A stretch of 64,000 nt of DNA from Timema cristinae (Eukaryota; Arthropoda; Insecta; Phasmatodea; Timematidae), in NCBI GenBank assembly GCA_039000515.1, contig JBCFYV010000100.1:29066421-29130420 (forward strand), written 5' to 3'. Below the pieces are notes generated by a model. That model saw only the letters and a list, made by a program, of their open reading frames with translations, had not been told where the DNA came from and made no database searches. Position numbers and translations under genes: made by a program. Shown here one piece after another: positions 1-9,929 of this stretch. How positions within the stretch are numbered: the first letter of the stretch is position 1; each line of letters starts with the position of its first letter.

Positions 1-385
1 GAGTTTGTCTCATCCAGTAACAATTTCAACGTAGAAGACACTACAAGACTCCTTCAACATGAGGTGTTATAAACCTAAATTCTAGTTATATTCATCCATT
101 CTCTTCTACTACAATTTCTACTAGACTTCATTCACCTTCTAAATTTTATTGCTCCAAAATCAAAGAATAATATTAATTTCAACTTAATACAGCAACAGTA
201 TAATTTTCTTTAAGACGTAATATTCTGTTTCAACAATGGACTCTGGAACAGAAACTTTTAGCCAGAGTAATAATGACTGTGACAAAATGCAATGACCTTA
301 TTTAGTATTTATTGTTTTAGTGTCCAACGACCAACCTCATTGAGGAAATTGACTATAAATGTATAATAAATTTTAATATATATAA

Positions 386-462
<77 letters not shown>

Positions 463-1169
463 CAATAAGTCAACTTAAACAATAAAGGTATTTTTTTCCC
501 AACATGAGCCAGAGGTCCTGAGAGAGTCCCGTGTTACATTTTATGCATTATTATTGTTATTTTAAGTTTTACCTTGATATAATAAATTTTCTTGTTGTGA
601 AATGTAAAAGTTGGTAGTGAACCCAAATATTGTATTCATTTTAAATCTGAGCTAGTCCACCATTCACTTATCACCTCTATTATGTGTTTTTTATGACGTC
701 ACTGGACTTAAAGTAAATAAATAGATAAATTATGTTTTATAAAACATGTATATGTATATATTTCCCCAAATATCCTATCAAACTACACATCCTCATTATT
801 ATTAAAGCTATATTAAAGATTATTTTAATAAATTTTCACAAAATGGACGTACAAAAATTATGAAAATAAAAAATTGGTAGCTTGTGCAACTCGTGAGTCA
901 AACAATTTATGCCGATGCTATTAAAAACTGTTTCAGTTTATCAAACAAATAACGCTTCAGGAAATAGATTGCAGGTATGGCACGAAAGGCTCGTCATGTA
1001 AATGTAAAGTATTTACGTGAAATGGTAAATAAGATGTTTCTTTACATCATATTCACTAGAGTCGAAGATTTTTTGTTGTTGTTGTTGTTAGTCCTTTTAT
1101 ATAGTCAATAATATATATTTCCTCTCTCTCCAAGAATAAAGTGGAAAGCAAAAATTGGATAACAGTTTT
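1..1169. other. AT-rich non-coding segment
   Basis: No coding pattern is visible on either strand. The stretch holds a TA microsatellite and a short (TTG)n run near 1071-1089. The copia fragment starts just downstream, so part of this may be older retrotransposon sequence, but no 5' LTR matching the sequence after 6587 was recognised. Confidence 0.5.
388..459. repeat. (TA)n microsatellite
   Basis: About 70 bases of almost pure alternating TA with a few interruptions. Length in the assembly may be unreliable. Confidence 0.95.
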
Positions 1170-1179
1170 TGTTATAATG

Positions 1180-1556
1180 TGTGTGACCCGATTGCAATTG
1201 AATCTATTGAAGGAGCTAAATATTTGGTTTTATTCAAGGATGATATGTCGGGACACTTTGCAGTGTACTTTCTGAGAAATGAATAGGAAGTTTTACAATG
1301 CTTAAAGGAATATAAAAACTTAGAAAAAACGAAATTCAGCTAGGTCATCAAGACTTTTCACTGTTACAATAGTAAGGAATAAAAATGAGGATTTCAAGAA
1401 TTTCCTCAAGGACAATGGAATCGAACTCAAAGCCAGTGATCCTTACACGCCGCAACAGAATATGATATTAGAACGAGAAATGCATACAATAGTTGAAAGT
1501 TCTCAGTCCATGATGCACGTAAAACATGTGCAGAAATATATGCGGGCCGAGGCGAA
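1180..1556 (+). pseudogene. copia integrase core fragment (broken)
   Basis: Conceptual translation gives a decayed Ty1/copia integrase core. A stretch reading KYLVLFKDDMSG followed by AVYFLRNE corresponds to the strand around a catalytic Asp. Further on, ASDPYTPQQN then ILEREMHTIVES and KYMRAEA match the conserved region that ends the integrase core. Internal stop codons (for example after FLRNE) and at least one frameshift break it. The reading stops abruptly near 1556, where unrelated minus-strand LINE sequence begins; copia-like sequence resumes after 4.87 kb. Gag, protease and the rest of integrase are not visible. Confidence 0.8.
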
Positions 1557-1899
1557 GTCCGAAGTCAAATGGCATTCTCTGATGCTCCCTGAAGTGGAGC
1601 ACGAGAGCAAGTTCCAACGCGTGACGACCAATTGGTCACACCAAGTGGTTCGCAAATAAAGACGGGTTGTCGCGTTTCGTGAAGCTCTGAAACAGAGAAA
1701 TGTATTATTAATAATAGTGAGGGAAAGAAAAAATTTGGGGAACCGAATAAGGGTTTCTAGAGTTACGTGCGGAGATACTACTCTATGGGGGGGCTTTGGG
1801 ATTTCGATGGCACCCACCAGGGTTGATGACGTAGTTTCAAAGCCCCTGGATAAGAGGATTGGTGGCACCGGGAAGTCTGGCGTAGAAGGACTGCGCCAG

Positions 1900-3365
1900 T
1901 CCCTAGAAGTGGTCCTTGATAGTAGGAATATCCAGGTCGCGTTGCAGAGTCTCATTCCGGACATACCAAGGTGCGCCCACAATGATCTTCAGACACACGC
2001 TCTGGAACGCCTGCATCCTCCTCATATACGTGTCTGCCAGGTGGCCCCAAGCGGGACACGCATAGTCGAGGATCGGTCTGAGCAGCTGCTTGTACAGCGT
2101 CAGACCGTTCCTTGTGGACAGGGCACTACGCCTGTTAAGCAATGGGCCAAGGATTCCCACCCAGCCTTTGCCTCGCCTTGTTGAGTCTCTCGTTACAGTG
2201 TCGTCTCCAGGTGAGTTTGGTGTCCAGCGTAAGTCCCAGGTACTTAACACTGTTTGCCCATCTGATCTGTTCTCCAAACAGCTGGAGTGGGGCCGGCTTG
2301 TAGTACTTTCTTTTCCATGTGAAGAACACTGCAGTGCTCTTCACCACGTTAATACTTGTTCTCCAGGTGGTCAGCCACCCCTCCAACTGCGTTAGTTGCA
2401 TCTGGAGTCACCTCTCCACCAGCTTCCCTCGACACGACTCCGCTACTAGAGCCGCATACAGTGCCAACTTGATGTCTGGGGATTTTGGAACCCACCATGT
2501 AACCCTGCGGCACTCCAGCCAGGATGCTTCTGACTTGGGAGGTGGCGTTCCCAAAGGTAGTGGAGAAGGTTCGGTGGGAAAGATATTGAACAACCTTAAC
2601 TAGGTAGAAGGGCAGGTTCAGGGAAAGGAGTTTGAAAAGGAGACCTTCATGCCAAACACGGTCTAAAGCCTTTGCCACGTCGAGAAAGACAGCACCAGTC
2701 AGCCTGTTGATGTTGAAGTTCCTCGTGACCTGCTCCACGAGCCGGATGAGTTGGTGAGGCGTAGCGTATCCCGCCCGAAAGCCGGACTTCTCGTCCAACA
2801 ATATGCCCCCCGCGAACATGTTGGGTCAGTCTCGTCAGTAGTAGTCTCTAGAACAACTTGCCCAGACAGTCGAACAAGCTGATCGGTTGGTAGGACGAGG
2901 CTAGGGCCAGGTCCTTACCCAGCTTATGAAAGCAGAGGACGTTGGCGTGCTTCCAGAGCTCGGGGAAGTGACTCAGGAACAGGACGGCATTGACTAACTC
3001 CACAAGGAAGTTAATCGCCTCCAAGGGCAGCTTCTGAGGACCGCGTTACTGATACCGTTGGGTTCTGGGGCCTTGTTTAGTTTTAGGGCGGCTATCGCCC
3101 GCGATATTTCTGTCACCTCCGTGAGTTTAGGTTCATCCAAGGGTCTGTACGAGACCGCACCGATGACCTGAGCCACGTGCGCAACGTGCACTGGGTCTGA
3201 CGGGTTGTCAGTCGGTACAAATTGCGCCTCTAAGTGCTTAGCGAGAGCATCGGCCTTCTCCTGGTCGGAGTTGGCCCCCCGTTGCAACCCATAATAGTCG
3301 GCCTTGGTGCGGGAACCCACATCAAGTTCCTCGTCATTTGCCGCAAGGACCTGCCCTGCACGCAC
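1900..3365 (-). pseudogene. LINE reverse transcriptase domain (Jockey-like), frameshifted
   Basis: On the minus strand, ALKLNKAPEPNGISN (near 3100-3050) is the RT finger motif. KSGFRAGYATPHQLIRLVEQ and TGAVFLDVAKALDRVWHEG (about 2790-2650) are RT blocks 3 and A, and LAGVPQG is block B. SVKYLGLTLDTKLTWRRH (near 2265-2205) and KQLLRPILDYACPAWGH are the C-terminal thumb region. The FADD-containing block is not readable, and frames change several times, so this is a dead copy. Confidence 0.85.
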
Positions 3366-3752
3366 AGGCTCTCAATCTTGTCCTCCCAGACACTGTTCCG
3401 GTATTCTCGGACCATCTCCCGAACCGCATGGACTTTGCGGCTCCAGTTGGCCTTGTCCACTGGGTCCCTCGAGATTTGCCAAGCCTTTCTCAGCCGATTT
3501 TTCTCCTGGACGTGCCTGAGGATATAATCGGGCAAAGAGGCCTGTGGCGCCCTCTTAGGATGGCGCCTCGGTGTTGAAGCTTCAAGCAACCCTTGATGGC
3601 GGAAGTTATTAGCTCCACACCGTGATCGATTACTGCTGCTGTTCGAAAGGTAGGGGTGGGTCCCAACCTCCCTCTCAACACATTCGTAATCCTGTCCCAG
3701 TCAGTGCACTTTAGGTTGGGTTTTTCGGGGGGTCTATGAAGGACACCGCGCG

Positions 3753-4480
3753 TCACAGGTTCACAAGAACGGGGTTGTGATCCGAGTCTAGCTCAGCCAG
3801 AGACTTCAGCACTAACCGCCATCTGATCCCTCTGGAGACAACGAAGTCTAGGACGTCCAGGAAATCAATGAGATTGAGAGGAAAGTAGGTAGGGATGTTA
3901 AGGCCGGAAGCCACCAGACCGTGTAGATCTATGACGTCGGGAGAAATCCGCCACGAGCGCACTTAATCTTAGAGCCCCACGAAGGGTGCTTAGGATTGAA
4001 GTCACCACCGATTAAAACAGGCGCGGTACCTCGAATCAGCACCCCCATGTCAGCCCCCGTAGCCCGGTCGAACCGGGGTAGGGTGGGAAGTAGATGGAAA
4101 TTAGACGCGCTGGGCCGGTAAAGGTCACCAGTTGTATAGCCGATGCTTCCATGTGTTGGAGGGGAGGAAGTGAGATGATGTGATGGTCAAGGCCCCTCTG
4201 GACCAGGACGTTCTCCCGCCCCTTCCCACATACCCGATTGGTCACTCCGATGGCAGATAAACTCTGCTAACGAGATCCTCATTGTGGAGCGCAAGTGGGT
4301 TTCTGCCAACAACATTACATCGACACGATGCTTTGCCAGGAAACTTTCAAGCTCAGCCTTCTTCCCCGCGACTCCGTTGGCGTTCCAGAGTGCGACCATG
4401 AGCTCCTTCAGCACTGGTGGTCCTCTTTTCGGGTGCACTGCCATGAGAGACCAGGTAGAGGATGATGTGCTCCATGACCA
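3753..4480 (-). pseudogene. LINE endonuclease domain, frameshifted
   Basis: Minus-strand translation gives LKELMVALWNANGVAGKKAE with DVMLLAETHL, the N-terminal strands of an apurinic-type endonuclease. Further on come GGDFNPKHPSWG (GDFN motif, near 4010-3970) and LDSDHNPVL (near 3790-3765), the catalytic Asp-His pair. Frames shift between these blocks. In an active LINE this domain nicks target DNA to prime reverse transcription. Confidence 0.8.
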
Positions 4481-4742
4481 GATGGCCACGGTTAACTCCT
4501 CGGAGACTCCTGGACCTTCCTCAAGAGACTCGATGAAAAGTCCCATGGGTCCAGTCCCGGAATACCATTGAGCAGCTCAATCCAAAATTTTGAGCTTTGC
4601 AGTATCACCCTTGGTGTTGGAAGCGGGTCCGGTGTGGGGGTGGCAGGGTTAACACGGTAGGAGCTGGGAGTGTTAGGAAAGGGTTGGAAGGGTGCAAAGG
4701 GGTAGGAGTAGAGGTGGGGTTGGGATAGGGATAGGAGCAGTC

Positions 4743-4868
4743 TCAATGAAAATGCAACGGTTCAGATTTAAAAAAATCGCTTGAATTCATGAATTCAATA
4801 TGAATGATAATCACCTGTAATTCATATGGGATTCATTCATTAAATCTGAACCGTTGAATTTTCATTGA
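4743..4868. mobile_element. 126-bp inverted-repeat element (MITE-like)
   Basis: The left end TCAATGAAAATGCAACGGTT and its continuation are repeated inverted at the right end, 4841-4868, with one mismatch in about 28 positions. The centre is AT-rich with GAATTCATGAATTC. No clear target-site duplication is visible. It lies between the 5' end of the minus-strand LINE and the resumption of copia sequence. The superfamily is not assigned. Confidence 0.75.
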
Positions 4869-4879
4869 CAATGACATTC

Positions 4880-6580
4880 ATTGAAATTTTGACTTTCTCG
4901 GTGCACGATCCCAAGAATGAGCTACATGCTGATCAAGAATAAAACGAAGATTTATACGATGCTGACGAGGATGTGCTACTTGAAGATCCTCAATTAATAT
5001 GGACAACATCAGAATTCCATGAAGGGAGCATAAACGAGGTTCAACATGAAAATCAACCAGGTTATTCTCGACGACCTAGAGCATCTATCAAACGTCTGGT
5101 GCGATTCTACGCTTTGTTAGTGGAAGTGGAGGAGCCACATTGAGGCTGAAAAATAGAAAGTATCCATTGACGACGAATCGAATGCGTTAAAAAAAACTTG
5201 GGAACTTGTACTAAAGAAACTAGTATAAAATCGTTGGATCGAAATAGGTTTTCAAAAAAAGAATATACCTAAAGGTGAAATTTCAAGATACAAGGCGAGA
5301 ATCTGTGCTAAATGGTTCACACAAACAAAAGAAGTGGATTAAGAAGAGATTTTTCTCCAACTACCAGGTATGACTTAAACAGTGTTTTACTTGCTACTGC
5401 TCTAAATAATAATTACAAAATAAAACAAATTGACGTATAAACTGAGTTTATGTATGGAGATTTATAAGAGGATATATTCATGGTGTCACCATAAGGAACT
5501 AACATAGATCCACAGTTAATATGTAAGCTGAACAAATCACTTTATGGTTTAAAACAATCATTTATATGCTGGAATGAAATATTCAACAATTTCATGTTAA
5601 GTATTGGATTTGAACAAAGTCAAACAAAAAAGTGTCTTTAAAAAATAACTCAAATGAAACAGTAATCTTGATACTCTACGTCAACGATGAACTCATCATG
5701 TCATCAGATGAAGAGATTTTAAAATAAATTCTCCATGAGATGAGCAATTATTTTGAAATTGTCACCCTACTCCAGAAAATTTTGTAGGCATGAAATTGAC
5801 TACGACGAGTATAATGGGTTTCTTCGCGTTCATCAAATCACTTATATCAAGAAACTCATAGGGACATTTGGCCTGGACGACGCCAAACCAGTCTGCATAC
5901 CAGCAGATCCCCACGTTGCTCAAACAGATCAGAGGAGAAAAAAATGAGAATATCTCATACCATGAAGCCATTGGATCGATCATGTTCGCCGCAATTTTAT
6001 GTTGTCCTGACATAATGTTCGCAACAAATTATGTGAGTAAATGAACAACATGTTATGGAATTCCTCATTGGAACGCGTTCATCAGTGCCATAGGATATTC
6101 AGACTCAGATTTTGCTAACTACTTAAATTCGCGACGTTCCACAACCGGCTACTTTTTGTGATGTTGATGTCAGAGGACTAGCTAGAGGCAGAGGATAGTG
6201 TCTCTGTCTACCACTGAGGCTGGATACATTGCAGCGTCATGTGCAAGCAGGGAGGCTTCATGGCTTCGTCAACTTCGCACAGGCATCGGCGAAACCCTCA
6301 ACGAACCCATGAAATTGCTCATAGACAATCAAGGAGCCATTTTTTGTTTAGTGAAGAATCCAGTTTTTCACAAGCAAACAAAACATGTGGACATAAAGAA
6401 CATTATATACGAGAAAAATTTATGATAGTTCTATTGCTGGTGAATTGTACCAATTGGCCGACATTTTCACAAAGCCAATTGCGCGTGATCATTTTAATAA
6501 TTCAAGTTCAAGTTAGGTATGAATTGAATATAGTTTTTTTTGTTAGATTTAAAAAGGGCGAGAATAGGGTGCTCAATTAC
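4880..6580 (+). pseudogene. copia reverse transcriptase / RNase H fragment (broken)
   Basis: Plus-strand translation, with many stops and frameshifts, matches the second half of a copia polyprotein. Visible blocks are KQIDV.TEFMYGDL.EDIFM and LNKSLYGLKQS (RT, about 5425-5560), DYDEYNGFLRVHQITYIKKL (about 5800-5860), and the RNase H block SLSTTEAGYIAASCASREA with LLIDNQGAIFCLVKNPVFH and KHVDIK (6200-6410). A polypurine-like tract (AAAAAGGGCGAGAATAGGG) lies at 6551-6569, just before a candidate LTR start. It is inactive. Confidence 0.85.
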
Positions 6581-6586
6581 AGGGAG

Positions 6587-6770
6587 TGTTGAAGTTTTTG
6601 TCTTGAAAATGTACTTGCCTTATAACCATAAAAGATAATTACGTTATTTGATATATTACTTGCAGAGAGTCACGTGATTTTTATTTTGTTGAGAAGAGTT
6701 TATTTGTTCTAGATTTTATTTTATTTCATTTTGCTTGATTATTGTTATAATAAACACTTTTGAGATACCA
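6587..6770 (+). repeat. candidate copia 3' LTR
   Basis: Sequence starting TGTTGAAG directly follows the polypurine-like tract of the copia fragment, as expected for an LTR starting with TG. It contains an AATAAA-type signal near 6747. The right end is uncertain because another repeat starts near 6770, and no 5' LTR partner was found in the window. Confidence 0.35.
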
Positions 6771-6794
6771 TAGTACATAAAAATGTTTATATTC

Positions 6795-7085
6795 CAAAAG
6801 GTACTATGGGTTTTGAAACCATATATAAGCTAATAGTCAACTTTAAACATAATACTGTAATATAATAATACTTCCTACAAGTCTATTACCTAAATTATCA
6901 TTTCAGCGTAAGACTTCTACTCAACGTTGGTCATTCGAACAAAATATATAATCAGGGCTTTAGCTATCTTGTTTAATCATAGTTAACGAACATTCATTAT
7001 AATCTGGTTTATGAAAGCATTATACAAGCTAATCGACAAATTTAAATATATTGTAAACAACATCTGTGAAATCAATATATTTTAA
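6795..7085 (-). repeat. two inverted, diverged copies of the ~193-bp repeat
   Basis: 6795-6935 and 6995-7085 are reverse-complement relatives of the direct repeats at 7262-7865; both share blocks around 'ATAGRCTTGTAGGAAGTA' and 'AAAGTTGACT'. With the direct array to the right they form a head-to-head arrangement. Confidence 0.6.
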
Positions 7086-7261
7086 TATATTACGGATTGT
7101 ACTAGTTTTAGTAAACTATTACTTGTATATACCCCACTTAGCTTAAGACACATTTACATTAAGGGATATACTATTCAGTTTTAAAGGTAATATCGTACAA
7201 ATAGGGATAACATCTTTAATATATTAAAATATGTAGCTATCGCCCATGTTGTTTACCTTCT

Positions 7262-7865
7262 GACAAGACTACAATATTTAAAATGTGTTATAGCTATATT
7301 TCTTTCAGAACAACATTATATTTAGAGTTTGATAACTAAAATAAAAGGTAGCTTAAACTTAATTATATTTGTTTGAATGACAAACGTTGTGTAGTAATTT
7401 ACATTCACATTATCATTTAGGTTATAGGCTTGTAGGAAGTACAGTATTACTATATTACGATGTATTTACAGTTGGCTTGTATAGCCTCTTGCTTTAAGAA
7501 GCAATATTATATTTAATGTTCGATAACTAAAATGAAATAAGGCAGCTCAAAACTTAATTACATTTGTTTGAATAACAAACTTTGTGTATTAGTTTTACAT
7601 TCAAACTATCATTAAGTTATAGGGCTTGTAGGGAGTATTGATACTATATTACAATATTTTAAAGTTGACTTTCAGGTTGTATATTGCTTTCAAAAACCAT
7701 ATTATGTTAAATGCTCTAGAGTTATAATAAAATAAGGTCGCAAAAAATCTGATTAATTCTGTTCAAATTACAAACTTTGTGGAGAAGTCTTAAATTCAAA
7801 CGATCATTTAGGTTATAGGCTTGTAAGAATTATTACTAAATTAGTCTACATCAACTTATTTAAAG
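7262..7865 (+). repeat. tandem array of ~193-bp units
   Basis: Nearly three direct units begin near 7312, 7505 and 7699 (spacing 193 and 194), preceded by part of another. Shared blocks include GATAACTAAAAT, AACTTAATTA, TTTGTTTGAAT and TTATAGGCTTGTAGGAAGTA. No coding potential is seen. It could be a small satellite or the internal repeats of an unrecognised element. Confidence 0.75.
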
Positions 7866-8369
7866 AAACAAGACACGAGTGTTGAAAATAGTTATTCTCT
7901 CCAAACCTTTTATTAATACATTATTTCTTTTAACTAAAATCATACATTGATATATCTCATATATTCATAAAAATTAATGAATAATGTCGAAATACCCCAT
8001 TTCCTTGTGTGTTTAAGAAAGAAAGAGACACCCGAAAGTTTTCTTTTCTCTCTCTCTCTTACACAATGTTGCGCAAACGACAGCTCGAAAATTTTAGCAG
8101 ATATTAATGGGTGTTCAACTGTTCATCGGTTCTATTTGGTAGTTTTTTTTAATGTGTTGGTAACAAAGTGTTCATGATGTATCTTTTTTCTACTATGATG
8201 TAGAACTTTATCTGTGTAAAGTAGTATTTAGATTTACACTCGGCTGAGTCTGGAGAGTTTTAAACATTCGTTGTTATGATTTTCTTTGATTAATTTCTCG
8301 ATCTGTTGTTTGAATCAGAAATATATTGTTTCACTTATAATTAACATACATTTGATTACATTAAGTGCA
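7866..8369 (+). other. non-coding stretch upstream of the NUP42-like gene
   Basis: AT-rich with a (CT)n run at about 8047-8060. It presumably contains promoter and 5' UTR of the gene starting at 8370, but no specific element is identifiable. The open frame extends upstream to an ATG at 8286; the added 28 residues are hydrophobic and unlike the family. Confidence 0.4.
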
Positions 8370-9908
8370 ATGGTAATCTGTAAATTCTATCAGCAAGGAA
8401 CCTGTAGGTATGGCAATAATTGTTCGTTTGAACATATTTATAGAAGACATGAAGAACATGGCTTTGGAGAATCGGTTTTAAAAAAAAATGTTCACTTTAT
8501 GTCAGGTAGAGATTATTCTCAAAATCAAAACAATATTACCTCTAAAGGTGACAGAATTCCCCAGGAAATTGAAGAAACGATGCAGCTCGTTCAGAATGAG
8601 CTAAAGGCCAGCGAAAAAGGTAATCAATGGCCATTATCTTGTTTTTCACCTTTCAAAGAAAGACCATGTTTGCCTGACTGGGAAGACCACTCCCCAGATG
8701 AATTACGTTGGATGATGTATCAAGCTATTCAAACTGGCAGTGTTGAAGAGTGTAAACAAAAAATAAAATTGTTATATGACACAGTGCAACTCAATAGATC
8801 CATATTAATGAATCCAAGCTCAGAGGTGTATCGCTTGATCGAAAAAATATATCGAGGACAAGTGAATGATACCCCTTCATTATCGTTTGCCCAGAATGAA
8901 AGGCCTGGTGTAAATGGCACTAGTATATTTGGTAATACTTCTGGTTTTGGGGGTGTACAAGCTCAACAAAGTGTTGGTGGGTCTTCTATTTTTGGTGCTG
9001 GACAATCTCAACAAAGTGTAGTTGGATCTTCTATTTTTGGTGCTGGACAATCTCAACAAAGTGTTGTTGGATCTTCTATTTTTGGTGGTGGACAGGCTCA
9101 GCAAAGTGTTAGTGGCTCTTCTATTTTTGGTGGTGGACAGGCTCAACAAAGTGTTGGCGGATCTTCTATTTTTGGTGGTGGACAGGCTCAACAAAGTGTT
9201 GGTGGATCTTCTATTTTTGGTGGTGGACAGGCACAACAAAGTGTTGGCGGATCTTCTATTTTTGGGGGTGTACAAGCTCAACAAAGTGTTGGTGGATCAG
9301 CCTTGTTTGGTGGTGGACAGTGGCAGCAAAATGTTGGTGCGTCTTCAATTTTTAGTGGGGCGCAGCAAAATCCTTCTGGTCAAGGATCAATCAATAACTT
9401 CACATTTTCCCTTCCTCAGTTCGGTTCCCAACAATCCAACAACCAAGCTATGTTTGGTACGCCGGGTGTAAGTTTAGGTGGAAATAATTTTCAAAAGCCT
9501 GGTCTCCTAGGGAATGCCCCTGCTCAACAGGTACAATCAACAAATTTGTTTGGAAGTTCTCCTACACAAAATATTAATGTGAATATAGGTAGTATGTTTG
9601 GTGGTTCAACAGGAGAATCTCAACAAACCACAGGGCTGTTTGGACCTCAAATAAATTTGTCTGCATTTGGACCAAAACCTGGTTTCCAGGCAGCTCAAAC
9701 TACGGCGACACCGAGCTTATTCGCTCCTCAAAATAACAGTATTTTTGGCTCTCCTGAAACTGCTTCCACACAGTCATCGTCATTTGATGATACAATTTAT
9801 ACACCACTCTCTGAGCTTACAGAAGAACAAATAGCCCAATTCACAAGCCCTACTTTTACTTTAGGCAAAATCCCTACAGTACCACCACCTAAAGAATTCT
9901 GTTTTTAA
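8370..9908 (+). CDS. NUP42: nucleoporin NUP42-like (NUPL2 / hCG1) FG-repeat protein
   Basis: This is an intact single-exon ORF of 512 residues. The chosen start gives MVICKFYQQGTCRYGNNC at the N-terminus, a CCCH zinc finger (C4, C12, C18, H22) exactly where NUP42 proteins carry one. Residues about 85-165 form a conserved helical segment (WPLSCFSPFKERPCLPDW, then SPDELRWMMYQA). From about 180 to 475 the protein is low-complexity and rich in FG and IFG motifs, including nine tandem 15-residue units. The last 35 residues (YTPLSELTEEQIAQF, then FTLGKIPTVPPP) match the conserved NUP42 tail, which in yeast and human binds the mRNA export factor GLE1. In the family, the protein sits on the cytoplasmic face of the nuclear pore and helps release exported mRNPs by activating DDX19/Dbp5 through GLE1. 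The lack of introns is notable; with no poly-A tract or stops, it looks functional. Confidence 0.93.
   Translation: MVICKFYQQGTCRYGNNCSFEHIYRRHEEHGFGESVLKKNVHFMSGRDYSQNQNNITSKGDRIPQEIEETMQLVQNELKASEKGNQWPLSCFSPFKERPCLPDWEDHSPDELRWMMYQAIQTGSVEECKQKIKLLYDTVQLNRSILMNPSSEVYRLIEKIYRGQVNDTPSLSFAQNERPGVNGTSIFGNTSGFGGVQAQQSVGGSSIFGAGQSQQSVVGSSIFGAGQSQQSVVGSSIFGGGQAQQSVSGSSIFGGGQAQQSVGGSSIFGGGQAQQSVGGSSIFGGGQAQQSVGGSSIFGGVQAQQSVGGSALFGGGQWQQNVGASSIFSGAQQNPSGQGSINNFTFSLPQFGSQQSNNQAMFGTPGVSLGGNNFQKPGLLGNAPAQQVQSTNLFGSSPTQNINVNIGSMFGGSTGESQQTTGLFGPQINLSAFGPKPGFQAAQTTATPSLFAPQNNSIFGSPETASTQSSSFDDTIYTPLSELTEEQIAQFTSPTFTLGKIPTVPPPKEFCF
8949..9353 (+). repeat. 45-bp coding minisatellite (9 units) in NUP42-like gene
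   Basis: Nine in-frame 45-bp units encode variants of a 15-residue FG-type unit, consensus GGGQAQQSVGGSSIF. Units 5-7 are identical in protein; units 1, 8 and 9 are the most diverged. Antisense and alternative-frame ORFs here are products of the periodicity. Confidence 0.95.
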
Positions 9909-9925
9909 TAAACTTTTGAAATAAA
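9907..9925 (+). terminator. two candidate polyadenylation signals
   Basis: AATAAA occurs at 9907-9912, overlapping the stop codon, and again at 9920-9925. Such close spacing would give a very short 3' UTR. The second is the likelier signal. Confidence 0.55.
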
Positions 9926-9929
9926 GTGT

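Larger units (their letters stand above)
1557..4742 (-). mobile_element. Jockey-like non-LTR retrotransposon, broken, inserted in copia
   Basis: The minus strand reads, 5' to 3', an apurinic-type endonuclease (about 4480-3753), a linker, a reverse transcriptase (about 3150-2130) and a C-terminal region with a Jockey-like pattern (LRPILDYACPAWGH near 2075-2035). The region is visibly more GC-rich than its surroundings. Several frameshifts and stops split the ORF, so it is not active. It separates the copia integrase fragment on its left from copia RT/RNase H on its right, so it most likely inserted into the copia element. The left boundary is set by the end of the integrase match; no poly-A tail or target duplication was found. 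The clade call rests on motif style, not a tree. Confidence 0.8.

Noticed and set aside
3230..3590. Several plus-strand ORFs between 1.7 and 4.6 kb
   Set aside because: Shadows of the GC-rich minus-strand LINE; only the minus strand shows endonuclease and RT motifs.
8880..9471. ORFs on the minus strand (8880-9284) and in another plus frame (9022-9471) over the NUP42-like gene
   Set aside because: They are created by the 45-bp periodicity of the FG-repeat region; the main frame has family domains on both sides.
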